From NCBI GenBank assembly GCA_039930985.1, contig JBDTSV010000067.1, positions 1 through 64,000 on the forward strand: 64,000 nt of DNA, written 5' to 3'. The notes beneath the pieces were generated by a model that was not told the origin of the DNA, ran no database searches, and saw only the letters and a list, made by a program, of their open reading frames with translations. Source of the DNA: CADEED01 sp039930985. GTDB taxonomy: Bacteria; Pseudomonadota; Gammaproteobacteria; Steroidobacterales; Steroidobacteraceae. The translations under genes were made by a program, and so were the position numbers. Positions 25,249-34,941 of the stretch are shown piece by piece. Numbering within the stretch: the stretch's first letter is position 1; each line of letters begins with the position of its first letter.

Positions 25249-26568
25249 ATGAAGTATGAAATTAAGCTGACGCCGAGGTCGGAACGCGAAGCCACCATCC
25301 AAAAGCGCGCAGAAACCGCAACCGAGACGGAATTGCTCTACGATTTTAGAGGGGACAAGACCACTCTGAAGATTGTTAGTCTTCCCGTGGACCTGCCGGT
25401 TTACCGTATGGATAACTGCCGGACGTACTCAGATCAACAGGATGCGATCGCCAAGGAGAGTCTCGACAAGAACTATTTTGCCAAAGGGCAAGAGCTAAGC
25501 TCGGTTCAGTCGATTCAGCACGCCATCCTTGCCAAATTGGCAAAGCGAGAGACAACCTCCATTTCTTCGATACTCGAAGTTCTCCAAAAAGAAGGCCAAC
25601 GAGGGCCCCTTCTGATTACGAGTACAGGCGTCGTCGTGAACGGCAATCGTAGGCTTAGTGCGATCCGAGAGCTCTACGCGACAGATGAGTCGGTCAACTC
25701 AAAATGGGCGCACATCAGATGTCTTGTGTTGCCCTCGGACACGAGTCCTGACGAAGTCGATGACATTGAAGCAAATGAGCAGGCGCGTCCGCAAACCAAG
25801 CTGGAGTACGACTGGATTGGCGATGCGCAACTGGTCCGCCGTCAGGTCAACAAGGGCCGCACGGCGAAGCAGGTCGCGGATCAGCTTCGGCGGAATGAGG
25901 CGGATATAAGGAACCTGCTCCAGTCAATCAATGAAGCCGATCTCTATCTGAACGAGTGGGCTAACAAGCCTGGTCAGTATTCGTTGGTCAGCGGTGACGC
26001 CGAGCAGATATTTGGAGATCTTCCGAAAAGGTTATCGGGCAAGACTGTTCCCTTGCAGAATGCCAGCCGCGCTATCGCGTGGTCGCTATTCGAGAACCGG
26101 GACAAAATCACTGGCCGCGTTTATGCCTACAACGCCGCTTTTGGAAAGCTTGCGGAAGAAGTCCTCGCAAACTTAGCGGACCAGCTCGATCTGGCAACCG
26201 GCACCACCGAGGCGAACGACGACGGCGACTTCTCGATCGAAATCGAGGGCCCGGCGGCGGCGAATGACTACGCTCCCGTGATCGCCGCACTCAAGGACGA
26301 AGACACCCGGGAAGAAGCTGTCGAAGCGCTTATCGAAGCGTGTCAGAGCGCAATCGAGAAAGATAACGGACAGAAATCCAAGACCGCAGCTTTGAAGGCT
26401 TTGGTACAGGTTCATGCAAAACTCGCGGGGATTGACGTTTCCACCGCGGGCGCAGAAACCTACGCAGCATTGAGCAAACAAATAGATTCAATCCGCGATC
26501 TATTGGCAAAACTTGACAAGAAGCTCACGAGTTTGAAGGAGCTTTCCTCCTCCAAAAAAAATGAATAG
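25249..26568 (+). CDS. ParB-like protein
   Basis: A 439-residue protein with a ParB/Srx-like core: LLITSTGVVVNGNRRLSAIR matches the nucleotide-binding GxxVxxGNRR motif. It is followed by a helix-turn-helix-like stretch (TAKQVADQLRRNEADIRNLL) and a helical C-terminus rich in Lys. In plasmid segregation ParB domains bind CTP and load onto DNA; ParB-like proteins also occur in defence operons such as dnd and dpd. No ParA or parS-like repeat is near. The ATG at 25249 is 10 bases beyond the preceding stop. Its job here may be to guide or restrain the helicase. Confidence 0.65.
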   Translation: MKYEIKLTPRSEREATIQKRAETATETELLYDFRGDKTTLKIVSLPVDLPVYRMDNCRTYSDQQDAIAKESLDKNYFAKGQELSSVQSIQHAILAKLAKRETTSISSILEVLQKEGQRGPLLITSTGVVVNGNRRLSAIRELYATDESVNSKWAHIRCLVLPSDTSPDEVDDIEANEQARPQTKLEYDWIGDAQLVRRQVNKGRTAKQVADQLRRNEADIRNLLQSINEADLYLNEWANKPGQYSLVSGDAEQIFGDLPKRLSGKTVPLQNASRAIAWSLFENRDKITGRVYAYNAAFGKLAEEVLANLADQLDLATGTTEANDDGDFSIEIEGPAAANDYAPVIAALKDEDTREEAVEALIEACQSAIEKDNGQKSKTAALKALVQVHAKLAGIDVSTAGAETYAALSKQIDSIRDLLAKLDKKLTSLKELSSSKKNE

Positions 26569-26580
26569 GGGGTAGGCATT

Positions 26581-28494
26581 GTGGCCGAGCCGGTTGATAT
26601 AGCGGTTCAGTACGGTGACGGGAATACTGGTCGCTTCATCGCGTCTTCTGCGAACGTTTCGGCACCAATCTGGTCCCGGATCAACGTTCTGGTTGTTGCA
26701 AACAGCCTTGACGCCCAGATCACGGCAAACTCCATTCAAGTGTCTTGGCCAGATGCCCTTAACATCGTCCGTGAATTCGGCACTAAGGCAACGCAGCGAT
26801 CACTGAATTTTAGGTTTCGGCCAGAGGGTGTCGCGGCCACACGCCTTCAAGCATTCGCCGCCGAAGTCAGATCAGCGCAGGCAAGCCACGCTGTTACTGG
26901 CCCGAAGAAAGCAACCGCTGAAATTGAATCTGAACTCCAGCTGTTGGGGTTCGACAAAAGTAAGCGCAGCCTGAAACCGTTTCAACTCCGGGATCTGACG
27001 CAACTGCTTGCGCTTTCAAATGGCGCGAATTTCTCGGTTCCGGGCGCTGGCAAAACGACGGTCACATTTGCGCTCCACCTGCTGACCCGAAAACGGGGTC
27101 AGCAGCTTTTCGTTGTCGCACCGAAAGCGGCATTTCAAGCTTGGCGCGATATTGTTGACGAGTGCATGGCCGAAGATAGCCCCGCAGACGCGCGCGAACC
27201 ATTCACCGTCCTCGACGGGCGTGAGCAGGACACAGCAAACGCGCTCGCGTCTGGCGCAACGCGGTTCTTGATGTCATATGACTTGCTGATCCGTCAGCAA
27301 GGATTGATCGCATCACACTTCGCGCGGAAACCGATCCATCTCGTTCTCGATGAAGCGCACCGGATGAAGGCGGGACTTCAATCCCAGCGAGGCGCGTTTC
27401 TCTTGAACATCGCAAATCTGCCTGTTCGGCGAGATATTTTGACGGGAACGCCGATGCCACAAGCGGCTTCCGATATTCAGTCACAACTCGACTTCTTATG
27501 GCCTGGTCATGGTCTCGGCGTGGAAGTTGCGCGCGGAAAGGCACCCCGCGACGTGCTCGGCAATTTGTATGTGAGAACAACCAAACAGGAACTTGGGTTG
27601 CCAAAGGCTGAAAGGCACTTCATCGACGTCAGCATGAAGCCCGGACAGCTTGCGCTGTACTCCATTGTGAGGAACGAGTTCCTCCGCCAGTTCTCGGCGC
27701 AGATAAATCGACAGATGGGGCAGGCTCAATTCCTGAAGGCGCGACGTTCGGTCATGCGCCTGCTTCAGCTCTCCATCAATCCGAGCTATGTGCTCAGCGC
27801 AATGGCTAATTACGATTTCGAGATCGCCTCCGGAATTGCTGACGCCGTCATCGACGAGGGCCACTCCGCAAAACTGACGGCCGTAATGGACCATGCGCGC
27901 GCATTGGCGAGCGAAGGGAAAAAGGTTGTCATTTGGACGATCTTTACCGAAACGATCCGTAGCCTGTCTTCGGCGCTGGCTGATTTAAATCCCGTGACGC
28001 TGCACGGCGGCGTCCCATCCGGTTCCGATATGGATCCGGAAACACGCGAAGGCCGTATCAGACGCTTTCACTTGGACTCTGGTTGTTCGGCCCTAATTGC
28101 GAATCCCGCAGCAGCCGGTGAAGGCATCAGTCTGCACACTGTTTGCCACAACGCGATCTATGCCGATCGGAGCTACGTTTCGACGCATTACCTCCAGTCC
28201 ATCGACCGCATCCATCGGCTTGGCCTTAAGCCCGGAGAGAAGACCGACATCTTCGTCTACAGATCAAAAGCGCCCCCGGAAATTGGGAGCATCGACCTCT
28301 CGGTCAGCCGCAGGCTCACCGAAAAGATCCGAAATATGCAGATTCTCCTCGATGATCCCGATCTGCATGAACTCGCTTTTGATGAAGAGGAAGCGGACGA
28401 CCCGATTGACTATGACGTCAATCTCCAGGACATCGTTGACCTGATCGCGGAGCTGGAAGGCAAAATGCCAGCTTCGTCTGACGATGACGAATGA
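26581..28494 (+). CDS. SNF2-type superfamily 2 helicase
   Basis: A 637-residue ATPase. After about 110 N-terminal residues of unknown fold, the motor has Walker A VPGAGKTT (Lys158), DEAH (Asp257) in LVLDEAHRMK, motif III LTGTPMP, and the second RecA domain with the motif VI stretch QSIDRIHRLG. The Arg/His pattern fits the SNF2/DISARM-like translocases. The acidic C-terminus is not known. It starts at a GTG after AGGGGGT, 12 bases from the ParB-like gene, and overlaps the next gene by four bases. Confidence 0.85.
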   Translation: MAEPVDIAVQYGDGNTGRFIASSANVSAPIWSRINVLVVANSLDAQITANSIQVSWPDALNIVREFGTKATQRSLNFRFRPEGVAATRLQAFAAEVRSAQASHAVTGPKKATAEIESELQLLGFDKSKRSLKPFQLRDLTQLLALSNGANFSVPGAGKTTVTFALHLLTRKRGQQLFVVAPKAAFQAWRDIVDECMAEDSPADAREPFTVLDGREQDTANALASGATRFLMSYDLLIRQQGLIASHFARKPIHLVLDEAHRMKAGLQSQRGAFLLNIANLPVRRDILTGTPMPQAASDIQSQLDFLWPGHGLGVEVARGKAPRDVLGNLYVRTTKQELGLPKAERHFIDVSMKPGQLALYSIVRNEFLRQFSAQINRQMGQAQFLKARRSVMRLLQLSINPSYVLSAMANYDFEIASGIADAVIDEGHSAKLTAVMDHARALASEGKKVVIWTIFTETIRSLSSALADLNPVTLHGGVPSGSDMDPETREGRIRRFHLDSGCSALIANPAAAGEGISLHTVCHNAIYADRSYVSTHYLQSIDRIHRLGLKPGEKTDIFVYRSKAPPEIGSIDLSVSRRLTEKIRNMQILLDDPDLHELAFDEEEADDPIDYDVNLQDIVDLIAELEGKMPASSDDDE

Positions 28495-29321
28495 CTGCCG
28501 TGATATCCACCGAGAGAGTGTTCTCTCTGGCGTCGTTCGAGGGCGTACGGTTGATACGCGTTTATGCTGCAAAACAACCGAAATGCGAGCTTCCTGAACT
28601 TCTTTCTCTCATTGAAAATATAGAACCAGACGGAGCAAGTCTGGATTTGCAGGCTTCTGCCTATCTTCATGGGTTAGTTGATCCGGAGTGTGTGCTCAAT
28701 GGTGACGGTTTCTATCAAGCGTGCATTTCCGCGGTCGTTACAAAGCACCAGCCCGTGTGGTCTAAGGCTATGAGGCAGGGGCGGATGCGATTCTTGGACA
28801 CATTAGGAATTGATGATCGTGACGTATTTGCGGCAGCAGGGTTGCAAAAGGACCCACCTCCCCCAGATGTTGTAGCGTGGTGGGATTCTGTTTCTTGCTT
28901 TGCGCGTTTAGTAATTGATCTTCAAAAGATGGAACAAGCGCGAGCCGCCGAGAAGCTCACGATGGATCACGAGAGCGCGCGACTAGGCGCTCTCGGGATC
29001 GACAAGACACCAATCTGGAAAGGCCTGGACGACAATTTCGCTGGCTATGACGTGCTTTCCTACGATGTAGGAGAGTTTGGGCTTATCAACCGCATGATCG
29101 AGGTCAAATCGACCACAGCCTCCCCGTTACGATTCATCTTGACGCGGCACGAATGGGAGCAGGCGCTGAAATCCGGTTCCGCATATTTGTTCCATGTATG
29201 GGATATGGCGAAGGCCCCCCCTGCCTTATTTATCCGAACCGCCGACCAAGTCGCTGCGCATATTCCAAGCGACAATGAAAAAGGCAAATGGTCGTCCGCC
29301 GAGATTCCTCTCTCCCTTTAG
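28491..29321 (+). CDS. DUF3883 (NO VEIN C-terminal) nuclease-like protein
   Basis: A 276-residue protein. The N-terminal two thirds are helical and not recognised. The C-terminal part, GYDVLSYDVGEFGLINRMIE followed by VKSTT, is a DUF3883 domain, a PD-(D/E)xK-type fold with candidate Glu204 and Lys206. DUF3883 is often found in defence loci with helicases. It ends the operon (ATGA overlap with the helicase gene) and would be a plausible second effector. Confidence 0.7.
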   Translation: MTAVISTERVFSLASFEGVRLIRVYAAKQPKCELPELLSLIENIEPDGASLDLQASAYLHGLVDPECVLNGDGFYQACISAVVTKHQPVWSKAMRQGRMRFLDTLGIDDRDVFAAAGLQKDPPPPDVVAWWDSVSCFARLVIDLQKMEQARAAEKLTMDHESARLGALGIDKTPIWKGLDDNFAGYDVLSYDVGEFGLINRMIEVKSTTASPLRFILTRHEWEQALKSGSAYLFHVWDMAKAPPALFIRTADQVAAHIPSDNEKGKWSSAEIPLSL

Positions 29322-29360
29322 CGGGAAGGTTTACCACCGCGAGCGTTGCTATTTGCGATG

Positions 29361-29497
29361 TAACCCTCTCGTTTTCGCGGACCGTCAAGAAGTAGAGGGT
29401 TAGCTTGATTGGAACCAACGCCCACGATCCGACGTCTCCCCCTTTTCGGTAGCGGCCCGACTCTAGATCAACCCACTACTGAAAGCTGGGGGACGTC
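29361..29497. other. inverted repeats between convergent genes
   Basis: TAACCCTCT (29361-29369) pairs with AGAGGGTTA (29394-29402). A wider pair (CGACGTC-TCCCCC near 29430 and GGGGGACGTCG near 29485-29497) follows. They sit where the operon ends and may act in termination for both strands, or mark a junction. No T-run is obvious. Confidence 0.3.
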
Positions 29498-29504
29498 GGC
29501 AGGA

Positions 29505-30320
29505 CTAGTGGAACGTGGCTACGAACGCGATTGACGCAAAAAACACGAATATGATGACTCCGCGCGCGACCTGGTGTACCTCCGAATCCACTCTGTGCTC
29601 GCTAAACGCCTTACAGCGCCTTAGGTAAAGTCGTTCTCCGAGCCAATTTTCCACGGGCGCCTTCAGAAGTCGAAATAAGAGCACGAGCGAAATTAGAGAG
29701 ATATCTAGCAACACAACCTCGGCCGCACTCGTCGCTCTATGAGCAAAAAGCTGCACCACTAGGGTCAGTCCAACGCACAGCAGCGAACAAGCCATGCTCG
29801 CGATCAGAAGTTTTGGGAATAGCCAAGATCGAGATTTGCCGACTTCTTCGCACATCGCGCCTTTTGCGAAGACATCGGAAAACGCATCCCAAATGGCGAA
29901 GACACAAAAAATAGCGAGAATCCAAACAGACTCAGATACAGCGCTGGCGGAAGTTAGTTGAGTTTTGCCTGCGATCGTTTCTACTTCGCAGTCACGCACA
30001 AGAATGAAATAGAGCACAACGAGCAAGACATCGATGAGCAGGTAGATAAACTCTCTGGAGAATATTGTTTCGAGCTTCGCGGCCATTCCGGGTGAGGGCG
30101 AAGTGCGCCAACCCACCCAGCTTGTTGCGATCATGATCAACCCGAGAAATTGATGACTAATGGCCGCCGCAGTTCTTCCATCGTATTGTTCCGCATCAAA
30201 AATGTCCGCTGCTGCTATTGCAACCTGCGCAATCGCCAGCGCAAACAACATTTCAACAAAATTTAGTCGTATCGAATCTTCGTCTTTAGATTCGAACTGA
30301 CATTCAATTCGTGCGTTCAT
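29505..30320 (-). CDS. multi-pass membrane protein, unknown
   Basis: A 271-residue integral membrane protein with about six hydrophobic segments (near residues 20-40, 62-72, 94-112, 132-152, 172-196 and 250-270). No motif is recognised. It is encoded downstream of the unknown gene at 30374, 53 bases apart on the same strand, so the two are probably co-transcribed. In a defence island a membrane protein beside an unknown soluble one could be an effector, but nothing in the sequence proves it. Confidence 0.6.
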   Translation of the reverse strand: MNARIECQFESKDEDSIRLNFVEMLFALAIAQVAIAAADIFDAEQYDGRTAAAISHQFLGLIMIATSWVGWRTSPSPGMAAKLETIFSREFIYLLIDVLLVVLYFILVRDCEVETIAGKTQLTSASAVSESVWILAIFCVFAIWDAFSDVFAKGAMCEEVGKSRSWLFPKLLIASMACSLLCVGLTLVVQLFAHRATSAAEVVLLDISLISLVLLFRLLKAPVENWLGERLYLRRCKAFSEHRVDSEVHQVARGVIIFVFFASIAFVATFH

Positions 30321-30373
30321 GCAGCCAGTTCCTCGGCGGTGACTACAACTCAGGAAGTTAACAACCCGTGTTG

Positions 30374-31453
30374 TTAGTAGTAATCCGTTTCGAAAACATG
30401 CTCGAGAATTGGATGCGATTGCCCCGTACTTTGGCAGCAGGTAGAAAATGGGCAGCTGTTGGGCAGGCCAATCTGAAGTAGGTGTCGATACCGTTGTGGA
30501 AGGCTGCTATCGCTGGCACTAAAGCATCTCGGAAAATCTCTGATGCACACAGTCCGAAAAACATTCCAGAATAGGTAGTGAAGTCGACTCGGATCTCGGA
30601 TTTCAGACGCCTCTGATATGTAAATGATCGCGTCTAATACCGCCCGACGAATCGCGATATCTCCGTCGCCCGACACGGGTTGACCGGTCAAAACAGCTTG
30701 CCTGAGTTCTTCATCCGAAATGTGAATCGTGCCGATGCGGAGATGCCCGCGAACCTCGTGGTAGTCGACAGGCGGCCCCAACAGCGAGCTATCTGGATAC
30801 GTCCAATTGCCGCTATTTTTCATTATCGACAAGAAGAACTGTGACTTCTTCTGTACGGGGTCCCGGTACGCCGCGAATTGCGAGAGCACTCGCAAGAGGT
30901 TGCGATCAGTTGTTGTGACATGGCCCTCGCACTCTTCATACATCTGATCAGCTCGTGTCCAGTCATTTGCGAGCATCTTTGCTCCCAGGTCCCTCAAAAG
31001 CTCGGCACGTCCGTCGGAGTCCACTAGCCGATCGCCGAGGTGTTGGTCATGAAACACCTGACGAACTTCTTGTGACGATATTGTTCTCCAATGCTCGGGC
31101 GTCAATAGATGGGGATCTGCCTGAGCAGCTTGCTCAAATTTTGCAAGCAGGTAGTCCCAACCAGCAAGTCGAATGGAATGGACGAAGCCCTCGAGAGGAA
31201 GGCGGCCTCGAGGCGAGGTCTGGTGACAAATCGCAACTAAGGATAAGTAGAAATTTCCGTGTAACGCGGGCGCAATATCCGGAAGACTCGTGTCTTCGCG
31301 ATCCGCGGGAACGCTTGCCTTCGCGAGAATGTCACTCACGAGGTTGCATTGAAGGTGATTAACTTGAACGAGGGAGTTCGATTGGGGCGCAGACCTGATT
31401 TTCCCTTGCTCCAACATTTTTGTAGATTGCACCGAACTGTCCGAGTTGTCCAA
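30374..31453 (-). CDS. unknown protein, Cys-rich C-terminus, possibly HhH-glycosylase-like
   Basis: A 359-residue soluble protein. The central block DPVQKKSQFFLSIMKNSGNW and then GPPVDYHEVRGHLRIGTI recalls helical base-excision or queuosine-salvage-type proteins, and the C-terminus has Cys in VCIRDFPRC and CPFSTCC that might hold a metal or Fe-S cluster. The resemblance is weak and from memory of the pattern only. It is divergent from the helicase gene at 31675 and upstream of a membrane protein gene. Confidence 0.45.
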   Translation of the reverse strand: MDNSDSSVQSTKMLEQGKIRSAPQSNSLVQVNHLQCNLVSDILAKASVPADREDTSLPDIAPALHGNFYLSLVAICHQTSPRGRLPLEGFVHSIRLAGWDYLLAKFEQAAQADPHLLTPEHWRTISSQEVRQVFHDQHLGDRLVDSDGRAELLRDLGAKMLANDWTRADQMYEECEGHVTTTDRNLLRVLSQFAAYRDPVQKKSQFFLSIMKNSGNWTYPDSSLLGPPVDYHEVRGHLRIGTIHISDEELRQAVLTGQPVSGDGDIAIRRAVLDAIIYISEASEIRDPSRLHYLFWNVFRTVCIRDFPRCFSASDSSLPQRYRHLLQIGLPNSCPFSTCCQSTGQSHPILEHVFETDYY

Positions 31454-31674
31454 AATGTTACTTGCCTTACGTACAAGCGTGTAGCCCTTATCTGCTGGTC
31501 GATTGTCAGATCAGCCGATCTTTACAGAAGATGGCTTCGCCCGGATCGGAGGAGCGGTGAAGAAGACACGGCTTAGGGAAGATCAGAAGATGAAGATACT
31601 GTGATCGCATGCGCTATTGCCATCGACGTTTCTTTCCTCGCCTCCCGCATTGCCACACGACATCGCTTGCTTCT

Positions 31675-34600
31675 ATGACTGACCTCACCCCAGGCATTTA
31701 TGAAGTCCTGCTGACCGAGCTGCTCCAATCACGCCTCGTTCAACTGGACCCACGCGTCCGATCAATCTCAAAACTCAACTCCGCCGAAGCCGCCGACCGG
31801 ATCGCTTTACATCTCGAACGCATCGTCCGCCGCGCGGTGGCCTCCGCTGGCGACGCAAACCGCGTCGACTTCGGCATCCGCGTCGCACGCCGCCTCATTG
31901 ATGAATTAATGAAGGACGCGGACGGCGTGGTGTCTGCAGACGACCTGCCGGCAGAGTCCGGCGAAGTGCTACGAGCAATCCTTGCACTCGGCATCGACGG
32001 CACGCCGAAGCAAATAGCCGAGCCCGCGACGCCTTTGCTGGATACCACATTGCTGACAAACGCCCCCGGCGAACCTCGCGTCGGGCATCAGCTCGCGTCG
32101 GAGATTCCCTCAGCGGATGGCATCGATGTGGTGATGGCCTTCATTCGCATGACGGGCATCAACCCGCTCATCCAAGCTCTCGGCCAACATTGCAGCGACG
32201 GAAAGTCGTTGAGGGTTCTAACCACGACCTACACCGGCTCCACCGAGGCACGCGCGCTGAATGAGCTGCAGAAGATCGGCGCGGATGTTCGCGTCTCGTA
32301 TGACATCAGCTCCACGCGTTTGCACGCGAAGGCGTGGCTGTTCCATCGCAAGTCCGGCTTCTCCACGGCGTATGTCGGTTCATCGAACCTCACGCATTCG
32401 GCTCAGGTGAGTGGGTTGGAGTGGAACGTGCGGGTGTCCGGTGCTCGTAACCCGGCGGTCATCGAGAAGGTGGAGGCGGTATTCGAGAGCTACTGGAACA
32501 GCGCGGACTTTGAACCTTACGAGGCGGCGCGGTTTGCAGCGGCGGTGGATCGGTCCGCCGGAAACGAGACAACCTTCCTGCTGAGTCCGATCGAACTGCG
32601 GCCGGAGCCCTTCCAGGAACGGCTGCTGGAAGAAATCGCCTTGTCGCGCAGCCTGGGGCATCACCGCAATCTCCTGGTGTCCGCCACCGGCACCGGCAAG
32701 ACGGTTATGGCGGCGATCGACTACGCGCGTCTGCGCGAGACGCTGCCGCGCGCGCGCCTGCTGTTCGTGGCGCATCGCGAAGAGATCCTGGAGAAGAGTC
32801 GCGCGACGTTTCGCCAAGGCCTGCGGGACTACGAGTTCGGCGAGCTGTGGGTGGGCGGAGAGCGGCCGCAGCAGTTCGATCATGTCTTCGCCTCGATCCA
32901 GAGCCTGCGCGCGGCGAGCCTCGCGAATCTGCCGCCGGACCATTTCGATGTGGTCATCGTCGACGAGTTTCACCACGCCGCGGCGCCTACCTATCAAGCG
33001 CTGCTCGACCACATTCGGCCGGTGGAGCTTCTCGGTTTGACGGCGACGCCGGAGCGCAGCGACGGACTCTCGATCCTGCATTGGTTCAACAACCGCATCG
33101 CGGCGGAACTGCGGTTGTGGGACGCCATCGACCAACATCGGCTGAGTCCATTCATGTATTACGGCATTCATGATGGCCTGGACCTGCGCCAGATTCCCTG
33201 GGCACGCGGGCGCGGCTATGACATCGAAGGCCTCACGAATGTGCTCACCGCCAATGACATCTGGGCCAAGCATGTTCTCGCGCAGCTCCTGCGGCGCATC
33301 AGCGATATCGGCAAAGCGCGCGTGCTCGGCTTCTGCGTCAGCGTGGCGCACGCGCGTTTCATGGCGCGCGTCTTCAACGCGGCGGGCGTGAATGCGCGAG
33401 CGGTCTGGGGCGACAGCCCCGATGAGGAGCGCCGCACCGCGCTCGCGGATCTCGCGGCGCGCCGCATCACCGTGCTGTTCTCGGTGGATCTCTTCAACGA
33501 AGGCATCGATATCCCCGAAGTGGATACCTTGCTGATGCTGCGCGCCACGGACAGCGCGACGCTGTTCCTGCAGCAGCTCGGTCGCGGCCTGCGCAAGAGT
33601 TTCGGCAAGAGCGTGTGCACGGTGCTCGACTTCGTCGGCCAGCATCGCAAGGAGTTTCGTTTCGACCGGCGCCTGCGCGCCTTGCTCGGCGGCACGCGCA
33701 AGCAACTGATCGACCAGATCGAGAGCGGCTTTCCGTTCCTGCCGGCCGGCTGCCACATGGAGCTGGATCGCGTGGCGTCGGAGATTGTCATCCGCAACAT
33801 TCGTGAGGCCGTGCCGTCGCGATGGGCAGCAAAGGTGGAGGAGTTACGGCAGCTAGCTGCTAGCGGCGGCAGCGTCACGCTCGCAGCCTATATAGAAGAG
33901 TGCGGATTGGATCTGGACGACGTGTACGCCTCAAGTAAGAGCTGGTCGGATCTCAAAGCGGATGCGGGACTTGGTCCGTCGACAGACGGCGCTGAGGAAA
34001 GGGCGCTCCGCCGCGCCTGCGGCCGGATTACGCATGTCGATGATTTGGTGCGCATACGCGCATATCGGGCGTTCCTGACTTCGAGCGCTCCGCCCGAGGT
34101 GAGCACTTTACGGGAGCGGCGCCTGCTTCGCATGCTGGTCGCGTCCATCACCGACCAGGTGATCGAAGCAGATACCACTCTCGGGCAAGCGTGTGTGTTG
34201 CTCTGGAAATACCCCGCCGTCCGCACGGAGCTTCTCGAGTCGCTCGATGTGCTTGAGACCCGCGTGTCGCACCTCGCGCAATCTCTCGCTGCCCGGCCGG
34301 ACGTGCCTTTGCAGGTGCATGCGCAATACTCGCGTATCGAAATCCTCACAGCCTTCGGTGTCGGTGGCGACGCGAAGACACCGCCATGGCAGTCTGGCGC
34401 GTTCCCGGCGCACGACGCGCGCGCTGATCTCCTGGCGTTCACGCTGGACAAGACGTCGGGGCACTTTTCGCCCACCACCAGATATCGCGACTACGCCATC
34501 AGCCCCGAACTCATTCACTGGGAGAGCCAGTCTACGACGCGGGCCGATAGCGAGACGGGCAAGCGTTATCAGCAGCACGAAAGCCAAGGCCGCGACATCA

Positions 34601-34761
34601 TGTTGTTTGCACGGCTGCGGGCCGATGATCGAGCGCTGTGGTTTCTAGGACCAGCTAGCTATGTTAAGCATGAAGGCGAAATGCCAATGGCGGTGACATG
34701 GCGGCTGCATCATCGGCTGCCGGGAGATTTGTTCGCGTCGTTTGCGGCGGCGGTTGCATAG
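31675..34761 (+). CDS. PLD nuclease-SF2 helicase-DUF3427 protein
   Basis: A 1028-residue multidomain protein. Residues about 150-300 are a phospholipase-D-type nuclease with one HKD motif (LHAKAWLFHRKSG ... VGSSNLTHSA). Residues about 325-680 are a superfamily 2 helicase: Walker A SATGTGKT (Lys342), DEFH (Asp430) and LQQLGRGLRKS. The C-terminal part (GHFSPTTRYRDYAISPELIH, then FLGPASYVKHEGEMPMAVTW) is DUF3427. This architecture is common in defence islands. The ATG at 31675 suits the domain start; an ATG at 31609 is upstream in frame. A broken second copy of the DUF3427 end lies at 36720-37461. Confidence 0.88.
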   Translation: MTDLTPGIYEVLLTELLQSRLVQLDPRVRSISKLNSAEAADRIALHLERIVRRAVASAGDANRVDFGIRVARRLIDELMKDADGVVSADDLPAESGEVLRAILALGIDGTPKQIAEPATPLLDTTLLTNAPGEPRVGHQLASEIPSADGIDVVMAFIRMTGINPLIQALGQHCSDGKSLRVLTTTYTGSTEARALNELQKIGADVRVSYDISSTRLHAKAWLFHRKSGFSTAYVGSSNLTHSAQVSGLEWNVRVSGARNPAVIEKVEAVFESYWNSADFEPYEAARFAAAVDRSAGNETTFLLSPIELRPEPFQERLLEEIALSRSLGHHRNLLVSATGTGKTVMAAIDYARLRETLPRARLLFVAHREEILEKSRATFRQGLRDYEFGELWVGGERPQQFDHVFASIQSLRAASLANLPPDHFDVVIVDEFHHAAAPTYQALLDHIRPVELLGLTATPERSDGLSILHWFNNRIAAELRLWDAIDQHRLSPFMYYGIHDGLDLRQIPWARGRGYDIEGLTNVLTANDIWAKHVLAQLLRRISDIGKARVLGFCVSVAHARFMARVFNAAGVNARAVWGDSPDEERRTALADLAARRITVLFSVDLFNEGIDIPEVDTLLMLRATDSATLFLQQLGRGLRKSFGKSVCTVLDFVGQHRKEFRFDRRLRALLGGTRKQLIDQIESGFPFLPAGCHMELDRVASEIVIRNIREAVPSRWAAKVEELRQLAASGGSVTLAAYIEECGLDLDDVYASSKSWSDLKADAGLGPSTDGAEERALRRACGRITHVDDLVRIRAYRAFLTSSAPPEVSTLRERRLLRMLVASITDQVIEADTTLGQACVLLWKYPAVRTELLESLDVLETRVSHLAQSLAARPDVPLQVHAQYSRIEILTAFGVGGDAKTPPWQSGAFPAHDARADLLAFTLDKTSGHFSPTTRYRDYAISPELIHWESQSTTRADSETGKRYQQHESQGRDIMLFARLRADDRALWFLGPASYVKHEGEMPMAVTWRLHHRLPGDLFASFAAAVA

Positions 34762-34830
34762 GCAACATTGCAGCGTGGGATTGACAATGCCGAAGCCGGA
34801 AGTGTTGCGGACGGCTTCAATCTGGATCAT

Positions 34831-34857
34831 GTATTGAGGATGTCGAGGGGGCGGTAG
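34831..34857 (+). repeat. copy 1 of a 27-base repeat
   Basis: GT-TT-AGGATGTCG-GG-GGCGGTAG is shared with 38371-38397 (five differences). Both copies lie in non-coding DNA beside ORF6N genes. Confidence 0.6.
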
Positions 34858-34941
34858 GCACATCCAGACGCGCCGCATTTCTAGCGGCGATCCCCACATT
34901 TGCGTGTGGCTGACATGGGCTGCCCGCTTCAAACTTCGTCG

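Noticed and set aside
23878..29321. Calling the operon DISARM or dpd
   Set aside because: DISARM needs drmA/drmB and dpd needs a TGT-like dpdA; neither is seen. Only single components are shared.
32380..33756. 458-codon minus-strand frame opposite the helicase
   Set aside because: Shadow frame of the helicase gene, with biased composition and no domain.
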